In this document: positions 9,401 through 17,046 of the stretch, in pieces
How positions within the stretch are numbered: position 1 is the first letter of the stretch
Layout: every line of letters begins with the position of its first letter
DNA from: an uncultured Rubrobacteraceae bacterium
GTDB taxonomy: Bacteria > Actinomycetota > Rubrobacteria > Rubrobacterales > Rubrobacteraceae
Reading direction: 5' to 3'
Assembly: GCA_902805975.1 (NCBI GenBank)
Contig: CADCUT010000116.1
Location: 1 to 33,914, forward strand
Length of the DNA stretch: 33,914 nucleotides
Position numbers and translations under genes: made by a program
Notes under the pieces: model-generated
Told to the model about the DNA's origin: nothing
The model's database searches: none
Seen by the model: the letters and a program-made list of their open reading frames with translations, nothing else

Positions 9401-9618
9401 CCGAGGACGGGCTGGCCGTGATCCTGCGCCTCTACGAGCCCCACGGCGCCCGCGGCCGGACCAGGCTGCGCTTCCCAGGGGGACTCCAAGCGGCCGAAAA
9501 GACCAACCTCCTTGAGGATCGGGAAGGATCAACCGTCCAGGTGGACGGGGACGCCATCGAACTCGAAGTCCGGCCTTTCGAGGTGGTGACGCTGCGCCTG
9601 GAGCCGGGAACGGGTTAG
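6481..9618 (+). CDS. Alpha-mannosidase, glycoside hydrolase family 38
   Basis: This protein of about 1045 residues is a retaining, zinc-dependent alpha-mannosidase that removes terminal alpha-mannose. With numbering from ATG 6481, GHAHLDLAW supplies zinc ligands His262 and Asp264. WLPDTFGF supplies the nucleophile Asp374, and NQFHDILPGTS supplies the last zinc ligand, His577. The long C-terminal half is the beta-sandwich region typical of bacterial GH38. No signal peptide is visible, so it should act in the cytosol on imported oligosaccharides. The start is uncertain. ATG 6424 lacks a ribosome site and overlaps a -10-like box. TTG 6472 and ATG 6481 both lie behind GGAAGGGGAG (6459-6468), at tight and loose spacing respectively; I chose the ATG. 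Confidence 0.93.
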   Translation: MDARRLERLERRVEELGLWRNALESPVEGWRFAAGGGEIFKLDVGDFWPEPAVPAHLWAETRVPEGWAGLPVELELWLGGEGFVRLSTEASGGLNPFHKSFPVTGAAEGGETVEVEAEVVPRGPFGTSVAEPRIGRAALVVPETGARGLERDLALVLEVCAQLGDREVVPHLLDIVEAVFAHLSSTWPTGTDVSLTRYLGKFPEYTDGGPWSLPPAPRPVEPLPEGARRAVAEARAMAAARLEELKEEYPPVGRIAMTGHAHLDLAWLWPVSETLRKGRRTFASVLSLMDRYEDFVFNQSSAQLYAWIEDEAPDLFERVRRRVAEGRWEPVGGMWVEPDCQIPSGESIVRQLLYGQEYFQDRFGRRSKVAWLPDTFGFSPAVPQLLRGAGIDGFFTYKLNWSEANRFPRDLYEWEGLDGSTVTAHHFDNPGQDYNGNVRPLDLFGTWKNFVGKRRHPETLFSFGWGDGGGGPTEEMLENFARLKGFPAMPRLRMAMVEDFFDGLPKTGLPRWTGELYLELHRGTLTTQAKVKKLNREAEHRLLEAEALLTLASLRGAAYPADELEAAWKTLLLNQFHDILPGTSIREVYEVTHGELEGVVHTAEKLRDGALPAGDDPDETPVLLVANASLNPRPLTVLLGGEAARGVTDAGGEPLPAQRTENGGLLVHDPGRAVPGLGWTALRKAGCTPLEPAPGVRAERDGFGVVIENGLLRVEVGADGTLHRVFDRESGREVLAGRANALWAYTDKPRNWEAWDVEEGYEREGEEIPADNIEVVEEGPLRASVRVTRRWRGSSIVQTYRLLSGSRRLDVETWVDWHERRVLLRALFPLNVRSHEATSETMFGAQRRPTHGNTGWDAARFETSAHRFCDLSEPGYGVALLNDGKYGHSAKGNVLGISLLRSPLYPDPLADEGEHRFTYALYPHPGDWTQAGVVREAFALNSPLVPARGGGALAGSSFVETEGLELALAGLKRSEDGLAVILRLYEPHGARGRTRLRFPGGLQAAEKTNLLEDREGSTVQVDGDAIELEVRPFEVVTLRLEPGTG

Positions 9619-9653
9619 GATACGCTCCTGGAGGCGAGTGAAGGGGCTGGGGT

Positions 9654-10529
9654 ATGGAACACAGGCGTTTGGGACGGTTGGGGCGGGAGAATGGCGTACT
9701 CATCTTCGGGGGCGCCGCCCTCGGGGAAGCAACCGAAGAGGCGGCCGACACCGCCATCCAGCAGGCGCTCGACGCCGGGGTCGACCACTTCGACACGGCC
9801 GCCGACTACGGCGATTCGGAGCTGCACTACGGGCGCTGGATGCCGGAGATCAGGGACAGGATCTTTATCTCCACCAAGACCGGCGACCGGGACGGGGACG
9901 CCGCGCGGCGGTCCATAGAGCGCTCCCTGGATCGGTTGCAGGTCGACTTTGTGGACCTGATACAGCTTCACGCCATAGGCGACCTCGAAGACCTCGACCG
10001 GGCGACGGGACCGGGTGGCGCTCTGGAGGCCGCCATTCAGGCCAGAGAAGAAGGCCTCGTGGGCGCCATCGGCATTACCGGCCACGGCCACGAGGCCCCC
10101 GCGACCCACCTCGAAGCCCTCTCCCGCTACCCGTTCGACACCGTCCTGACCCCCTGGAACTTTATCCTCTCCACCGACGAGGACTACCGCCGGGATTACG
10201 AGGCCCTTGTACGGGAGATAAAGCGCCAGGACACAGGTCTCATGACCATAAAGACCATCTCCAGGCGCAACTGGCCCGAGGGCGACCCGACGGGCGACCA
10301 GAGGTACACCACCTGGTACGAGCCCTTCGACCAGCAAGAATACGTGGACGCCGCCGTCTCCTTCGTCCTCTCCTACGAGGAGATCACCGGCATAGCCATG
10401 GTCGGCGACGTGACCCTCGTGCCGATGATGCTGGAAGCGGAGGGCCGCAGAATGCCCCGCGAAGAGGCCGAGAAGGTCCTCGCCGCCGCCCCGAACCACT
10501 CCTCGCCGTTCATCTCGGTGCCCTTCTGA
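9654..10529 (+). CDS. Aldo/keto reductase family oxidoreductase
   Basis: This 291-residue TIM-barrel oxidoreductase would interconvert carbonyls and alcohols with NAD(P)H. The complete catalytic tetrad can be read as Asp47, Tyr52, Lys75 and His106, in [13 protein letters not shown] and QLHA. The C-terminal third departs from the classic NADP-binding end. It lacks the usual S-x-x-N/IPG pattern and ends in a segment around [10 protein letters not shown], which resembles the shorter aldo/keto reductase-like group. It lies 35 bp after the mannosidase gene on the same strand, so co-transcription is likely. Substrate unknown. Confidence 0.87.
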   Translation: MEHRRLGRLGRENGVLIFGGAALGEATEEAADTAIQQALDAGVDHFDTAADYGDSELHYGRWMPEIRDRIFISTKTGDRDGDAARRSIERSLDRLQVDFVDLIQLHAIGDLEDLDRATGPGGALEAAIQAREEGLVGAIGITGHGHEAPATHLEALSRYPFDTVLTPWNFILSTDEDYRRDYEALVREIKRQDTGLMTIKTISRRNWPEGDPTGDQRYTTWYEPFDQQEYVDAAVSFVLSYEEITGIAMVGDVTLVPMMLEAEGRRMPREEAEKVLAAAPNHSSPFISVPF

Positions 10530-10673
10530 GGCTCTGAGGCTCCAGGGTCCCGGGTGAATGACGGTGGCCGGCACCCTGGATCTCGCCCGGTCGCGCGGGG
10601 CTCCGTCGAGTTTGCGGCGCGGGTTGGGGGGTAAGAGCGTGGTGTTCGAGCAACCGAGACGAAGGAGACACTC

Positions 10674-10925
10674 GTGAGCGAGCAGAACACCGAGTCGACC
10701 ATCAAGGTCCGGCAGGTAACCGACGTACACTCCAACTGGAGCACACAGGGGGACCTTCAGCAAGGCAAGTTCTCCTACCAGTTTATCCTGGACAACGGCG
10801 CCGAAGAGGCGATGATCATGCCGACCGCGGAAGACGGCAAGCTGCTGAGGGACCTTATCCACGACGCGGAGACGATCTACTGGGACACGGAGAAGGGTGT
10901 CCTTATCTTCGGCAAGGTAAAGTAG
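10674..10925 (+). CDS. Small conserved-looking protein of unknown function (83 residues)
   Basis: The GTG start is preceded by a good ribosome site, GAAGGAGA at 10661-10668. The predicted protein is acidic, 83 residues long and soluble, with no membrane segment, signal peptide or cysteine. Alternating hydrophobic and polar residues (KFSYQFILDN, AMIMPT, GVLIFGKVK) suggest a small beta-rich fold, and LLRDLIHDAETIYWD suggests one helix. I do not recognise a family. It stands alone between a reductase gene and the dehydrogenase module, and an 11-bp hairpin follows it. Confidence 0.72.
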   Translation: MSEQNTESTIKVRQVTDVHSNWSTQGDLQQGKFSYQFILDNGAEEAMIMPTAEDGKLLRDLIHDAETIYWDTEKGVLIFGKVK

Positions 10926-10950
10926 CCTCTAGCCTTTGAGCCGCCGTACC

Positions 10951-10981
10951 CGCCCCCTGGTCTTCTGTCTACCGGGGGGCG
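10951..10981 (+). terminator. Strong hairpin downstream of the 83-residue gene
   Basis: Arms CGCCCCCTGGT (10951-10961) and ACCGGGGGGCG (10971-10981) form an 11-bp stem with one G-T pair and a 9-nt loop, starting 25 bp after the stop codon. There is no T-tract, so it may be a weak or factor-assisted terminator, or a 3' mRNA stabiliser. Confidence 0.5.
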
Positions 10982-11155
10982 ACCTCGTGCCGCGGGACGC
11001 TGCAGCTCCGGTGTCGAGACGCCCGTGACCGCCCACGCGAGGCGTGACTCCCGGCGTCTTCAGGGTGTACTCTGGCCGCCATGTCTTGCGGGGCCTATGA
11101 TGGGCCTCGTGAAACCGTCCCGGATCACAGACGCGCGCTACTCGGTGGGTTGCCC

Positions 11156-12157
11156 GTGAGCCGGGTGCGCTGGGGGGTGCTGGGAGCCGGTAGCATCGCC
11201 GGCCGGTTCGCCGAAGCCCTCGCCGCCCTGCCGCAGGCCGAGACGCTCGCGGTCGGATCCCGCTCCGGGGACACCGCCGACCGCTTCGCCGAAGCCCACG
11301 GCTTTCCCCGCGCCTACCCGAGCTACGAGAAACTCGCCGCCGACCCCGACGTGGACGTCGTCTACGTCGCAACACCCCACCCCTTCCACGCCGAGAACGC
11401 GGAGCTTTGCCTGCGGGCCGGTAAGGCGGTGCTCTGCGAGAAGCCCTTCACCGTCAACGCCGCGGAGGCCCGCAGGCTCGTCGGGCTCGCCAGGGAGAGG
11501 GGCCTGTTCCTGATGGAGGGCATGTGGACGCGTTTCTTTCCCCTGATGGGGAGGCTGCGGCGGATGCTCTCGGAGGGTGCCTTGGGAGAGCCCCGGATGC
11601 TAACGGTGGACTTCGGCTTCAGGGCTGAGATGGACCCGGCCTCGCGCCTGTTCGACCCGAAGCTCGGCGGGGGCGCCATGCTCGACGTGGGAGTCTACTG
11701 CGTCTCGTTCGCCTCGATGGTGCTCGGCAGGCCGATTCGGGGGACGGGGTTGTCGCACCTTGGGGAGACCGGGGTCGACGAGCAGTTCGCCGCCACCTTG
11801 GAGCACGGGGAGGGCCGGCTCTCCGCCATCACCGCCGGCACCCGCACCGCCTCGCCGCACGAGGCGACGGTCCTCGGGACGGAGGGATACGCGAGGATAC
11901 ACAGCCCCTGGTGGCAGCCCGACGCGATGACGATCTCGCGGCCCGGCCGCGAGGACGAGGTCGTGAGGGAGCCCACCGAGGAGAACGGCTTCAGGTACGA
12001 GGCCGCGGAGGTGATGCGGTGCCTGCGGGCGGGGGAGGTGGAGAGCCAGATCATGCCGCTGGACGAGACCGTCTCCGTGATGGAGACGATGGATGAGATC
12101 CGGGCCGCCTGGGGCCTGCGTTACCCCGGCGAGGAGGAGAGCCCGGCGGGGCGTTAA
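11156..12157 (+). CDS. Gfo/Idh/MocA family sugar oxidoreductase (module A, first dehydrogenase)
   Basis: This 333-residue NAD(P)-dependent dehydrogenase has a Rossmann glycine motif GVLGAGSIA at about 7-15 and the family's CEKPF motif with Lys96. The C-terminal alpha/beta domain contains GGGAMLDVGVYCVSFA, where the usual catalytic D-x-G-x-H is D-V-G-V-Y. That form is seen in the dihydrodiol-dehydrogenase-like branch of the family. The start is placed at GTG 11156, directly ahead of the first beta strand. The upstream ATG 11081 would add 25 residues with no fold role and has no better ribosome site. It opens a group with an isomerase, a second dehydrogenase and a ThuA-like protein. Substrate unknown; a sugar or cyclitol is likely. 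Confidence 0.9.
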   Translation: MSRVRWGVLGAGSIAGRFAEALAALPQAETLAVGSRSGDTADRFAEAHGFPRAYPSYEKLAADPDVDVVYVATPHPFHAENAELCLRAGKAVLCEKPFTVNAAEARRLVGLARERGLFLMEGMWTRFFPLMGRLRRMLSEGALGEPRMLTVDFGFRAEMDPASRLFDPKLGGGAMLDVGVYCVSFASMVLGRPIRGTGLSHLGETGVDEQFAATLEHGEGRLSAITAGTRTASPHEATVLGTEGYARIHSPWWQPDAMTISRPGREDEVVREPTEENGFRYEAAEVMRCLRAGEVESQIMPLDETVSVMETMDEIRAAWGLRYPGEEESPAGR

Positions 12158-12171
12158 GCTGTAAGAACGGC

Positions 12172-12190
12172 CGCGGTCTCGCGGACCGCG
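12172..12190 (+). other. Intergenic hairpin between module A dehydrogenase and isomerase
   Basis: Arms CGCGGTC (12172-12178) and GACCGCG (12184-12190) form a perfect 7-bp stem with a 5-nt loop. It lies in the short gap upstream of the isomerase ribosome site. No T-tract follows. It may set relative expression inside the operon or protect the mRNA. Confidence 0.4.
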
Positions 12191-12217
12191 TGGGAGATGC
12201 GAAGAGGAGGGCGTACT

Positions 12218-13219
12218 TTGGCAAGGCCGGTAACGCTGTTCACGGGGCAATGGGCTGACCTGCCGCTCGAAGAGCTCGCCAGCAAGTGCGGCGGCTGGGG
12301 CTTCGACGGGCTGGAGCTCGCGTGCTGGGGGGACCACTTCGACGTCGACCGGGCGCTCTCGGAGGACGGCTACGTCGAGAGCAGGTGGGAGATCCTGCGA
12401 CCTAACAACCTGGGTTGCTGGGCCATAAGCAACCACCTCGTCGGCCAGGCCGTCTGTGATCCTATAGACGACCGTCACAGGGCCACCCTTCCCCCGGAGG
12501 TCTGGGGCGACGGGGACCCCGAGGGCGTCCGGACCAGGGCCGCCGAGAAGATGAAGGACACCGCGAGGGCCGCCGCGAAGGCCGGGATTACGCAGGTCAA
12601 CGGCTTCTCCGGCTCCGCCATCTGGCATCTGCTCTACTCGTTCCCGCCCAACGACCCGGCCGAGATAGAGCGCGGCTACGAGGACTTCGCTAGACGCTGG
12701 AACCCCATCATCGACGTCTTCGACGCCGAGGGGGTCAGGTTCGGCCTTGAGGTCCACCCGACCGAGATCGCCTACGACTTCGTCACCACGAAGAAGGCGC
12801 TGGACGCCATCGGCAACCGGCCCGGCTTCGGCATCAACTTTGACCCGAGCCACCTCGCCCACCAGTTCCTCGACTCGGCGGCGTTTATCGCGGAGTTCGC
12901 CGACAGGATCTACCACTTCCACATAAAGGACTCGAAGAAGAGGCTCGACGGCCGCAGGAGCATCCTTGGCTCCCACCTCGACTTCGGGGCGGCCGAGCGC
13001 GGCTGGGACTTCGTCTCGCCGGGGCACGGCGACGTGGACCTGGAACAGTGCGTGCGGTCGCTGAACCGCATCGGCTACGAAGGGCCGCTCTCCATAGAGT
13101 GGGAGGACTCGGGGATGGACCGCGAGTACGGGGCCCAGGACGCGCTCGCCTTCGCCCGGCGCACGGACTTCGCCCCGTCGGCCCAAGCCTTCGACGCCGC
13201 GTTCGCGAGGGGGGAGTAA
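12218..13219 (+). CDS. Sugar phosphate isomerase/epimerase-like TIM barrel (module A)
   Basis: This 333-residue protein is of the xylose-isomerase-like/AP-endonuclease-2 superfamily (IolE relatives). Candidate divalent-metal ligands are Glu178 and His180 in LEVHP, Asp209 and His212 in FDPSH, His235 in HFHIKD and Glu294 in SIEWED. The N-terminus ([18 protein letters not shown]) and the insertion around the WGDGDPEG segment mark a subfamily longer than ordinary 250-280-residue members. The start is TTG 12218 with AGGAGG (12205-12210) at 7-nt spacing; the earlier ATG 12197 lies upstream of that site. The following dehydrogenase gene overlaps by one base (TAATG). Known relatives act on keto-sugars as epimerases, isomerases or, in C-glycoside cleavage, as lyases. 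Its reaction here is not known. Confidence 0.9.
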   Translation: MARPVTLFTGQWADLPLEELASKCGGWGFDGLELACWGDHFDVDRALSEDGYVESRWEILRPNNLGCWAISNHLVGQAVCDPIDDRHRATLPPEVWGDGDPEGVRTRAAEKMKDTARAAAKAGITQVNGFSGSAIWHLLYSFPPNDPAEIERGYEDFARRWNPIIDVFDAEGVRFGLEVHPTEIAYDFVTTKKALDAIGNRPGFGINFDPSHLAHQFLDSAAFIAEFADRIYHFHIKDSKKRLDGRRSILGSHLDFGAAERGWDFVSPGHGDVDLEQCVRSLNRIGYEGPLSIEWEDSGMDREYGAQDALAFARRTDFAPSAQAFDAAFARGE

Positions 13220-14355
13220 TGGCCGGGATCGGGGTGGGCCTCGTCGGCTACAAGTTCATGGGCCGCGCCCACTCCAACGCCTACCGCCAGCTCCCCCGCT
13301 TCTTTGACGTGGACCCGGCGCCGCGCATGGCCGCCATCTGCGGCCGGGACGAGGCGGGCGTCAGGGAGGCCGCGAATACCTTGGGCTGGGAATCCTACGA
13401 GACGGACTACCGCAGGCTTATCGAGCGCGACGACGTTGGCCTCGTGGATGTCGTTACGCCGGGGAACACGCACCGCGAGATCGTGCTTGCCGCCCTCGGG
13501 GCCGGAAAGCACGTGATCTGCGAGAAGCCGCTCGCCAACTCTTTAGCCGAAGCCGGGGAGATGCTCGACGCCGCGCGCGAGGCCGGAACCATAAACACCG
13601 TGTGCTTCAACTACCGGCGGGCTCCGGCGGTCCAGCTGGCGAAGAAGCTCATAGATGAGGGGCGTCTCGGGACCATCCGGCACTGGCGCGCGGCGTACCT
13701 GCAAGACTTCATCATGGACCCTGGGTTTCCCCTGATCTGGCGCCTCAAAAAGGAGCTGGCCGGATCTGGCGCTTTAGGTGACATAGGCGCCCACAGCGTC
13801 GACCTCGCCCACTTCCTCGTCGGCGGCATCTCCGAGGTCGTCGGCATGACGGAGACGTTCGTTAAGGAGCGTCCCCTCGAAGGATCCGACGGGGAGACGG
13901 GCGAGGTTACGGTGGACGACGCGGCGGCGTTTCTGGCGCGCTTCGACAACGGGGCGATGGGAACCTTCGAGGCGACGCGCTTCGCGGCGGGGCGGCGCAA
14001 CAAGAACGCGTTCGAGATCAACGGCTCCAGGGGCAGCGTCGCCTTCGACCTCGAACGCATGAACGAGCTCGAGGTGTTCTTCGTGGACGACGACGCGGAC
14101 GTGCAGGGCTTCAGGACGGTCAACGTAACGGAGCCGGGGCATCCCTTTGCCGGGGCCTGGTGGCCGCCGGGACACATCATCGGCTACGAGCACACCTTCG
14201 TGCACACGATGAAGGACCTCATGGACGGCATCGCGGCGGGGAAGAGCCCGGCCCCGACCTTCGAGGACGCGTACCGGTGCCAGGCGGTCCTCGACGCCGT
14301 GGAGCGGAGCGTCGAGGGCGGCGGATGGACGAAACCCGAGTTGGGGAGGATCTAG
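13219..14355 (+). CDS. Gfo/Idh/MocA family oxidoreductase (module A, second dehydrogenase)
   Basis: This 378-residue NAD(P)-dependent dehydrogenase has the Rossmann start [17 protein letters not shown] (about residues 6-22) and CEKPL with Lys103. The canonical catalytic segment [14 protein letters not shown] keeps both Asp and His. The [10 protein letters not shown] form of the nucleotide loop, with Tyr-Lys in place of the usual Gly-x, marks a distinct subgroup. The start is ATG 13219, which shares its first base with the isomerase stop codon and follows a GGGGGGAG ribosome site. A longer reading upstream would lie inside the isomerase gene and is rejected. The next gene also overlaps by one base, so the isomerase, this dehydrogenase and ThuA are tightly coupled. 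Probable role: sugar or glycoside oxidation at a ring hydroxyl. Confidence 0.93.
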   Translation: MAGIGVGLVGYKFMGRAHSNAYRQLPRFFDVDPAPRMAAICGRDEAGVREAANTLGWESYETDYRRLIERDDVGLVDVVTPGNTHREIVLAALGAGKHVICEKPLANSLAEAGEMLDAAREAGTINTVCFNYRRAPAVQLAKKLIDEGRLGTIRHWRAAYLQDFIMDPGFPLIWRLKKELAGSGALGDIGAHSVDLAHFLVGGISEVVGMTETFVKERPLEGSDGETGEVTVDDAAAFLARFDNGAMGTFEATRFAAGRRNKNAFEINGSRGSVAFDLERMNELEVFFVDDDADVQGFRTVNVTEPGHPFAGAWWPPGHIIGYEHTFVHTMKDLMDGIAAGKSPAPTFEDAYRCQAVLDAVERSVEGGGWTKPELGRI

Positions 14356-15074
14356 TGGAGGAAGCCCTGCGCGTCACGGTCTGGAACGAGTTCAGGCACG
14401 AGAGGGAGAACGAGGAGGTCGCCAAGATCTACCCCGAGGGCCTCCACGCCACCCTCGCCGGCGCCCTGGGCGAGAGCGGCTTCGACGCCCGCACGGCCAC
14501 CCTCGACGAGCCCGAGCACGGGCTGACCGAGGAGGTCCTGGGCTCGACAGACGTGCTCCTGTGGTGGGGCCACATCGCCCACGAGGAGGTCTCGGATGCG
14601 GTGGTGGACCGGGTACACGAGCGGGTCCTCGGCGGGATGGGCCTCATAGTGCTCCATTCGGGCCACTTCTCAAAGATCTTCAAGAAGCTCATGGGCACGA
14701 CCTGCGACTTGAAGTGGCGCCACGACGACACCGAACGCCTCTGGGTGGTCGCCCCCGGCCACCCCATAGCCGAGGGCATCGGCGAGTACATCGAGCTTGA
14801 AGAGGAGATGTACGGGGAGCACTTTGACGTTCCCGAGCCGGACGAGCTCGTCTTCGTGAGCTGGTTCGGCGGGGGCGAGGTCTTCAGGAGCGGGCTCTGC
14901 TACCGGCGCGGCGCGGGACGCATCTTCTACTTCCGCCCCGGCCACGAGGAGAACCCCTCCTACCACAACCCGGACGTGCTCCGCGTCATAGCAAACGCCG
15001 TTCGCTGGGCCGCCCCGACGTCCGGCGCAACACCGACCTACGGCCACACGGAGCCGCTGGAGAAGAGGTTCTAG
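14355..15074 (+). CDS. ThuA-like protein (module A)
   Basis: This 239-residue protein of the ThuA family has a flavodoxin/class I amidotransferase-like fold. Family marks are the N-terminal [11 protein letters not shown], then [24 protein letters not shown], a middle [13 protein letters not shown] and a C-terminal [11 protein letters not shown]. The start is GTG 14355, overlapping the dehydrogenase stop by one base (TAGTG), with GGGGAGGA at 14343-14350. In rhizobia ThuA works with the dehydrogenase ThuB on 3-keto-disaccharides made from trehalose, maltitol or sucrose. A similar partnership with the adjacent dehydrogenase is a reasonable inference. A repeat-borne terminator follows immediately. 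Confidence 0.9.
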   Translation: MEEALRVTVWNEFRHERENEEVAKIYPEGLHATLAGALGESGFDARTATLDEPEHGLTEEVLGSTDVLLWWGHIAHEEVSDAVVDRVHERVLGGMGLIVLHSGHFSKIFKKLMGTTCDLKWRHDDTERLWVVAPGHPIAEGIGEYIELEEEMYGEHFDVPEPDELVFVSWFGGGEVFRSGLCYRRGAGRIFYFRPGHEENPSYHNPDVLRVIANAVRWAAPTSGATPTYGHTEPLEKRF

Positions 15075-15187
15075 GTTCGAGGTCGCCCGCTCCGCGGGCT
15101 TTTAGGCCCTAGAATCGCGCTGTCGAGACCCCGCCCCGCCAACCACCCCTAGAACCTAGAGCCTAAAACCTAGAGCCTAAAACCTAC
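15072..15187 (+). repeat. Intergenic repeat element, copy A (about 112 bp)
   Basis: This copy starts at the TAG stop of the ThuA gene (TAGGTTCGAGG) and ends near CCTAAAACCT. It contains a hairpin with a T-run and two tandem copies of the 14-mer CCTAGAGCCTAAAA (15155-15168 and 15169-15182). An inverted homologous copy lies at 31887-32000, sharing the ends, the hairpin, an identical GACCCCGCCCC core and the ACCCCTAGAACCTA segment. The rough ends TAGGTT and AACCTA are themselves inverted. The element also forms the leader of the next gene up to its ribosome site. It looks like a dispersed REP/MITE-type element; there is no coding capacity. Confidence 0.7.
15085..15103 (+). terminator. Hairpin with T-run after the module A genes
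   Basis: GCCCGC (15085-15090), loop TCC, GCGGGC (15094-15099), then TTTT (15100-15103): a perfect 6-bp GC stem with a short T-run, 11 bp after the ThuA stop. This is the best intrinsic terminator in the window, and it would separate module A from module B. Confidence 0.65.
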
Positions 15188-15202
15188 AACGAGGAGGATC
15201 TC

Positions 15203-16312
15203 TTGCAGAGCCAGGATTCGAGAACTATGCGCGTCGGTGTGGTCGGCCTCGGTTACGCCGGCGAGCAGCACTTGAAGAACTTCGTAAAGATGCCGAACGT
15301 GGAGGCCGTCGCCCTGGCCGGGCTGGAGGAGGAGCGTCTCGCGCGGCTCGGCGGGCAGTACGGGGTGGCGAACCTCTACAGGAGTTGGGAGAACCTTGTA
15401 GCCCGCGACGATCTCGACGTGGTGAGCATCGGGGCGCCGAACCACCTGCACGCGCCCATCGCCATCGCGGCGCTTAGAGGGGGCAAGCACGTGCTCTGCG
15501 AGAAGCCGCTGGCGCGGACGGGGGTCGAGGCGGAAGGGATCGTGCGGGCCGCTAAAGAGGCAGACAGGGCGGTTCACATAGCCTTCACGCAGCGCGAGCG
15601 GGGGGACGTGCAGGCGCTCAAGCGGCACGTGGAGGAGGGGAACCTGGGCAGGATCTACCACGCCAAGGCAACCTGGATGCGCCGCAACGGAATCCCCGGC
15701 ATGGGCGGCTGGTTTACCAGCAAGGAGATGGCCGGCGGCGGTCCCCTCATAGACCTCGGCGTCCACATGGTCGACATGGCCCTCTTCTTGATGGGGAACC
15801 CGGTGGTAGAGAGCGTGAGCTGCGCCACCTACGCCGAGCTCGGTCCCCGGGGCCGGGGTGGTTGGGAGGGCATCGGGGTGATGGCCGGCGAAGACGCCTA
15901 CGAGGTAGAAGACCTCGCCACCGCCTTTATCCGCCTCTCCGGCGGGGCGACCCTTAACCTGGAGACCGGCTGGGCGGTCTACCGCGAGTCGAGCGACGAC
16001 TTCGGCGTGACCCTCTACGGCACCGACGGCGGCGCCGAGATGAAGGTCAAGAACTACGGCACCCGCGACACCGTCCGGATCTACACCGACGTAGCAGGAG
16101 TCCCGGCCGTGGTCATACCCGAGATAGAGCCGCGCGAGGGGCACTTCGCCGTCGTCCGCCGCTTCGTGGAGACCATCCGCGGCGGCGAATGGGCCGGACA
16201 GCACGGCGAAGACGGCCTTGATAGGGCCCGCATCATAGACGCCTGCTACGCCTCCGCCCTCCAGAACCGCGAGGTCTCCCTGCGGGAGGTCGCCGAGGAG
16301 GAGGCCGTATGA
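15203..16312 (+). CDS. Gfo/Idh/MocA family oxidoreductase (module B, first dehydrogenase)
   Basis: This 369-residue dehydrogenase has the Rossmann motif [14 protein letters not shown] (about 11-24), CEKPL with Lys101 and the catalytic segment [15 protein letters not shown] with Asp and His retained. The start is TTG 15203 with AGGAGG at 15192-15197. Nine residues precede the first beta strand; ATG at residue 9 is an alternative. It overlaps the following ThuA-like gene by 4 bp (ATGA), which indicates translational coupling. It differs clearly in sequence from the module A enzymes, so the modules are not recent duplicates. The substrate is probably a sugar or sugar derivative. Confidence 0.93.
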   Translation: MQSQDSRTMRVGVVGLGYAGEQHLKNFVKMPNVEAVALAGLEEERLARLGGQYGVANLYRSWENLVARDDLDVVSIGAPNHLHAPIAIAALRGGKHVLCEKPLARTGVEAEGIVRAAKEADRAVHIAFTQRERGDVQALKRHVEEGNLGRIYHAKATWMRRNGIPGMGGWFTSKEMAGGGPLIDLGVHMVDMALFLMGNPVVESVSCATYAELGPRGRGGWEGIGVMAGEDAYEVEDLATAFIRLSGGATLNLETGWAVYRESSDDFGVTLYGTDGGAEMKVKNYGTRDTVRIYTDVAGVPAVVIPEIEPREGHFAVVRRFVETIRGGEWAGQHGEDGLDRARIIDACYASALQNREVSLREVAEEEAV

Positions 16313-16953
16313 AGTCCGCGCTCTTCGTCTGCGGCGGCTGGGAGGGCCACGAGCCCGAGAAGTGCGCCCGCATCTTCGCGCCTTTCCTGGAGGACAACGG
16401 CTACGAGACCGAGATCTCGACCACCCTCAACTCCTACCTCGACGGGGAGAAGCTGCGCTCGCTAGACCTGATCGTCCCGATCTGGACGATGGGAACCATC
16501 ACCGAAGGGCAGGAGCGGGGTCTCATCGGCGCCGTCGAGGACGGGGTCGGCCTCGCCGGCTGGCATGGCGGCATGGCCGACTCCTTCCGCGAGAGCATCC
16601 GCTACCAGTTCATGGTCGGCGGCCAGTGGGTCGCCCACCCGGGCGACATCATCGATTACGAGGTCAACATCACGGACCACGAAGACCCCATAACCGCCGA
16701 TCTTCGGGACTTTGGGATGCACTCCGAGCAGTACTACATGCACGTGGACCCCGCCAACAAAGTACTCGCCACCACGACCTTCTCCGGCGAGCACACGCCC
16801 TGGATCTCGGGCAACACCATCCCGGTAGTCTGGAAGCGGAAGTGGGGTGAGGGCCGCGTCTTCTACAGCTCTCTGGGCCACGTGGCAAAAGACTTCGACG
16901 TGCCAGAGGCGAGAACGCTCGTCGAGCGCGGCATGCTGTGGGCGAGCAGATGA
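16309..16953 (+). CDS. ThuA-like protein (module B)
   Basis: This 214-residue ThuA-family protein is predicted to fold like a class I glutamine amidotransferase, without the glutaminase Cys-His pair in the usual place. Visible segments are [17 protein letters not shown] at the N-terminus, [37 protein letters not shown], and [12 protein letters not shown] near the end, which is the most conserved ThuA tail. It is shorter than the module A homologue and belongs to a different branch. The ATG overlaps the dehydrogenase stop. A nested hairpin starts at its own stop codon. Confidence 0.9.
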   Translation: MKSALFVCGGWEGHEPEKCARIFAPFLEDNGYETEISTTLNSYLDGEKLRSLDLIVPIWTMGTITEGQERGLIGAVEDGVGLAGWHGGMADSFRESIRYQFMVGGQWVAHPGDIIDYEVNITDHEDPITADLRDFGMHSEQYYMHVDPANKVLATTTFSGEHTPWISGNTIPVVWKRKWGEGRVFYSSLGHVAKDFDVPEARTLVERGMLWASR

Positions 16954-16999
16954 GGGGGCGTCGGGCCTCGGCCAACGGCCGTCGGGCCTTCGCCCCCTC
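16952..16999 (+). terminator. Nested stem-loop overlapping the ThuA stop codon
   Basis: The outer arms GAGGGGGCG (16952-16960) and CGCCCCCTC (16991-16999) pair perfectly over 9 bp. Within the 30-nt interior, CGGCC and GGCCG (16969-16973 and 16977-16981) form a second stem, and GTCGGGCCT occurs twice (16960-16968 and 16981-16989). No T-tract follows. This may be a weak terminator or a processing/stability element splitting module B. Confidence 0.45.
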
Positions 17000-17030
17000 T
17001 GAAGGCCGCAACCTCTAGAGCGAAACCCGC

Positions 17031-17040
17031 GAGGGGAGGA
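17031..17040 (+). promoter_or_regulatory. Ribosome site without a standard start codon
   Basis: GAGGGGAGGA is a strong ribosome-binding sequence. No ATG, GTG or TTG lies at normal distance in the reading frame of the next gene. Two ATC codons do, at 17044 and 17047, and the second is at the 7-nt spacing used by other genes here (12218, 19714). Confidence 0.6.
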
Positions 17041-17046
17041 AGCATC

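Noticed and set aside
11600-13186. 528-codon minus-strand open frame
   Set aside because: Fully antisense to the dehydrogenase and isomerase with clear motifs; low-complexity Arg/Val/Glu composition.
13048-13218. 57-codon N-terminal extension of the second module A dehydrogenase
   Set aside because: It lies inside the isomerase gene; the Rossmann fold begins right after ATG 13219, which has a ribosome site.
15155-15182. Tandem 14-mers considered as the start of a CRISPR array
   Set aside because: Two directly adjacent copies without spacers, and no cas genes.
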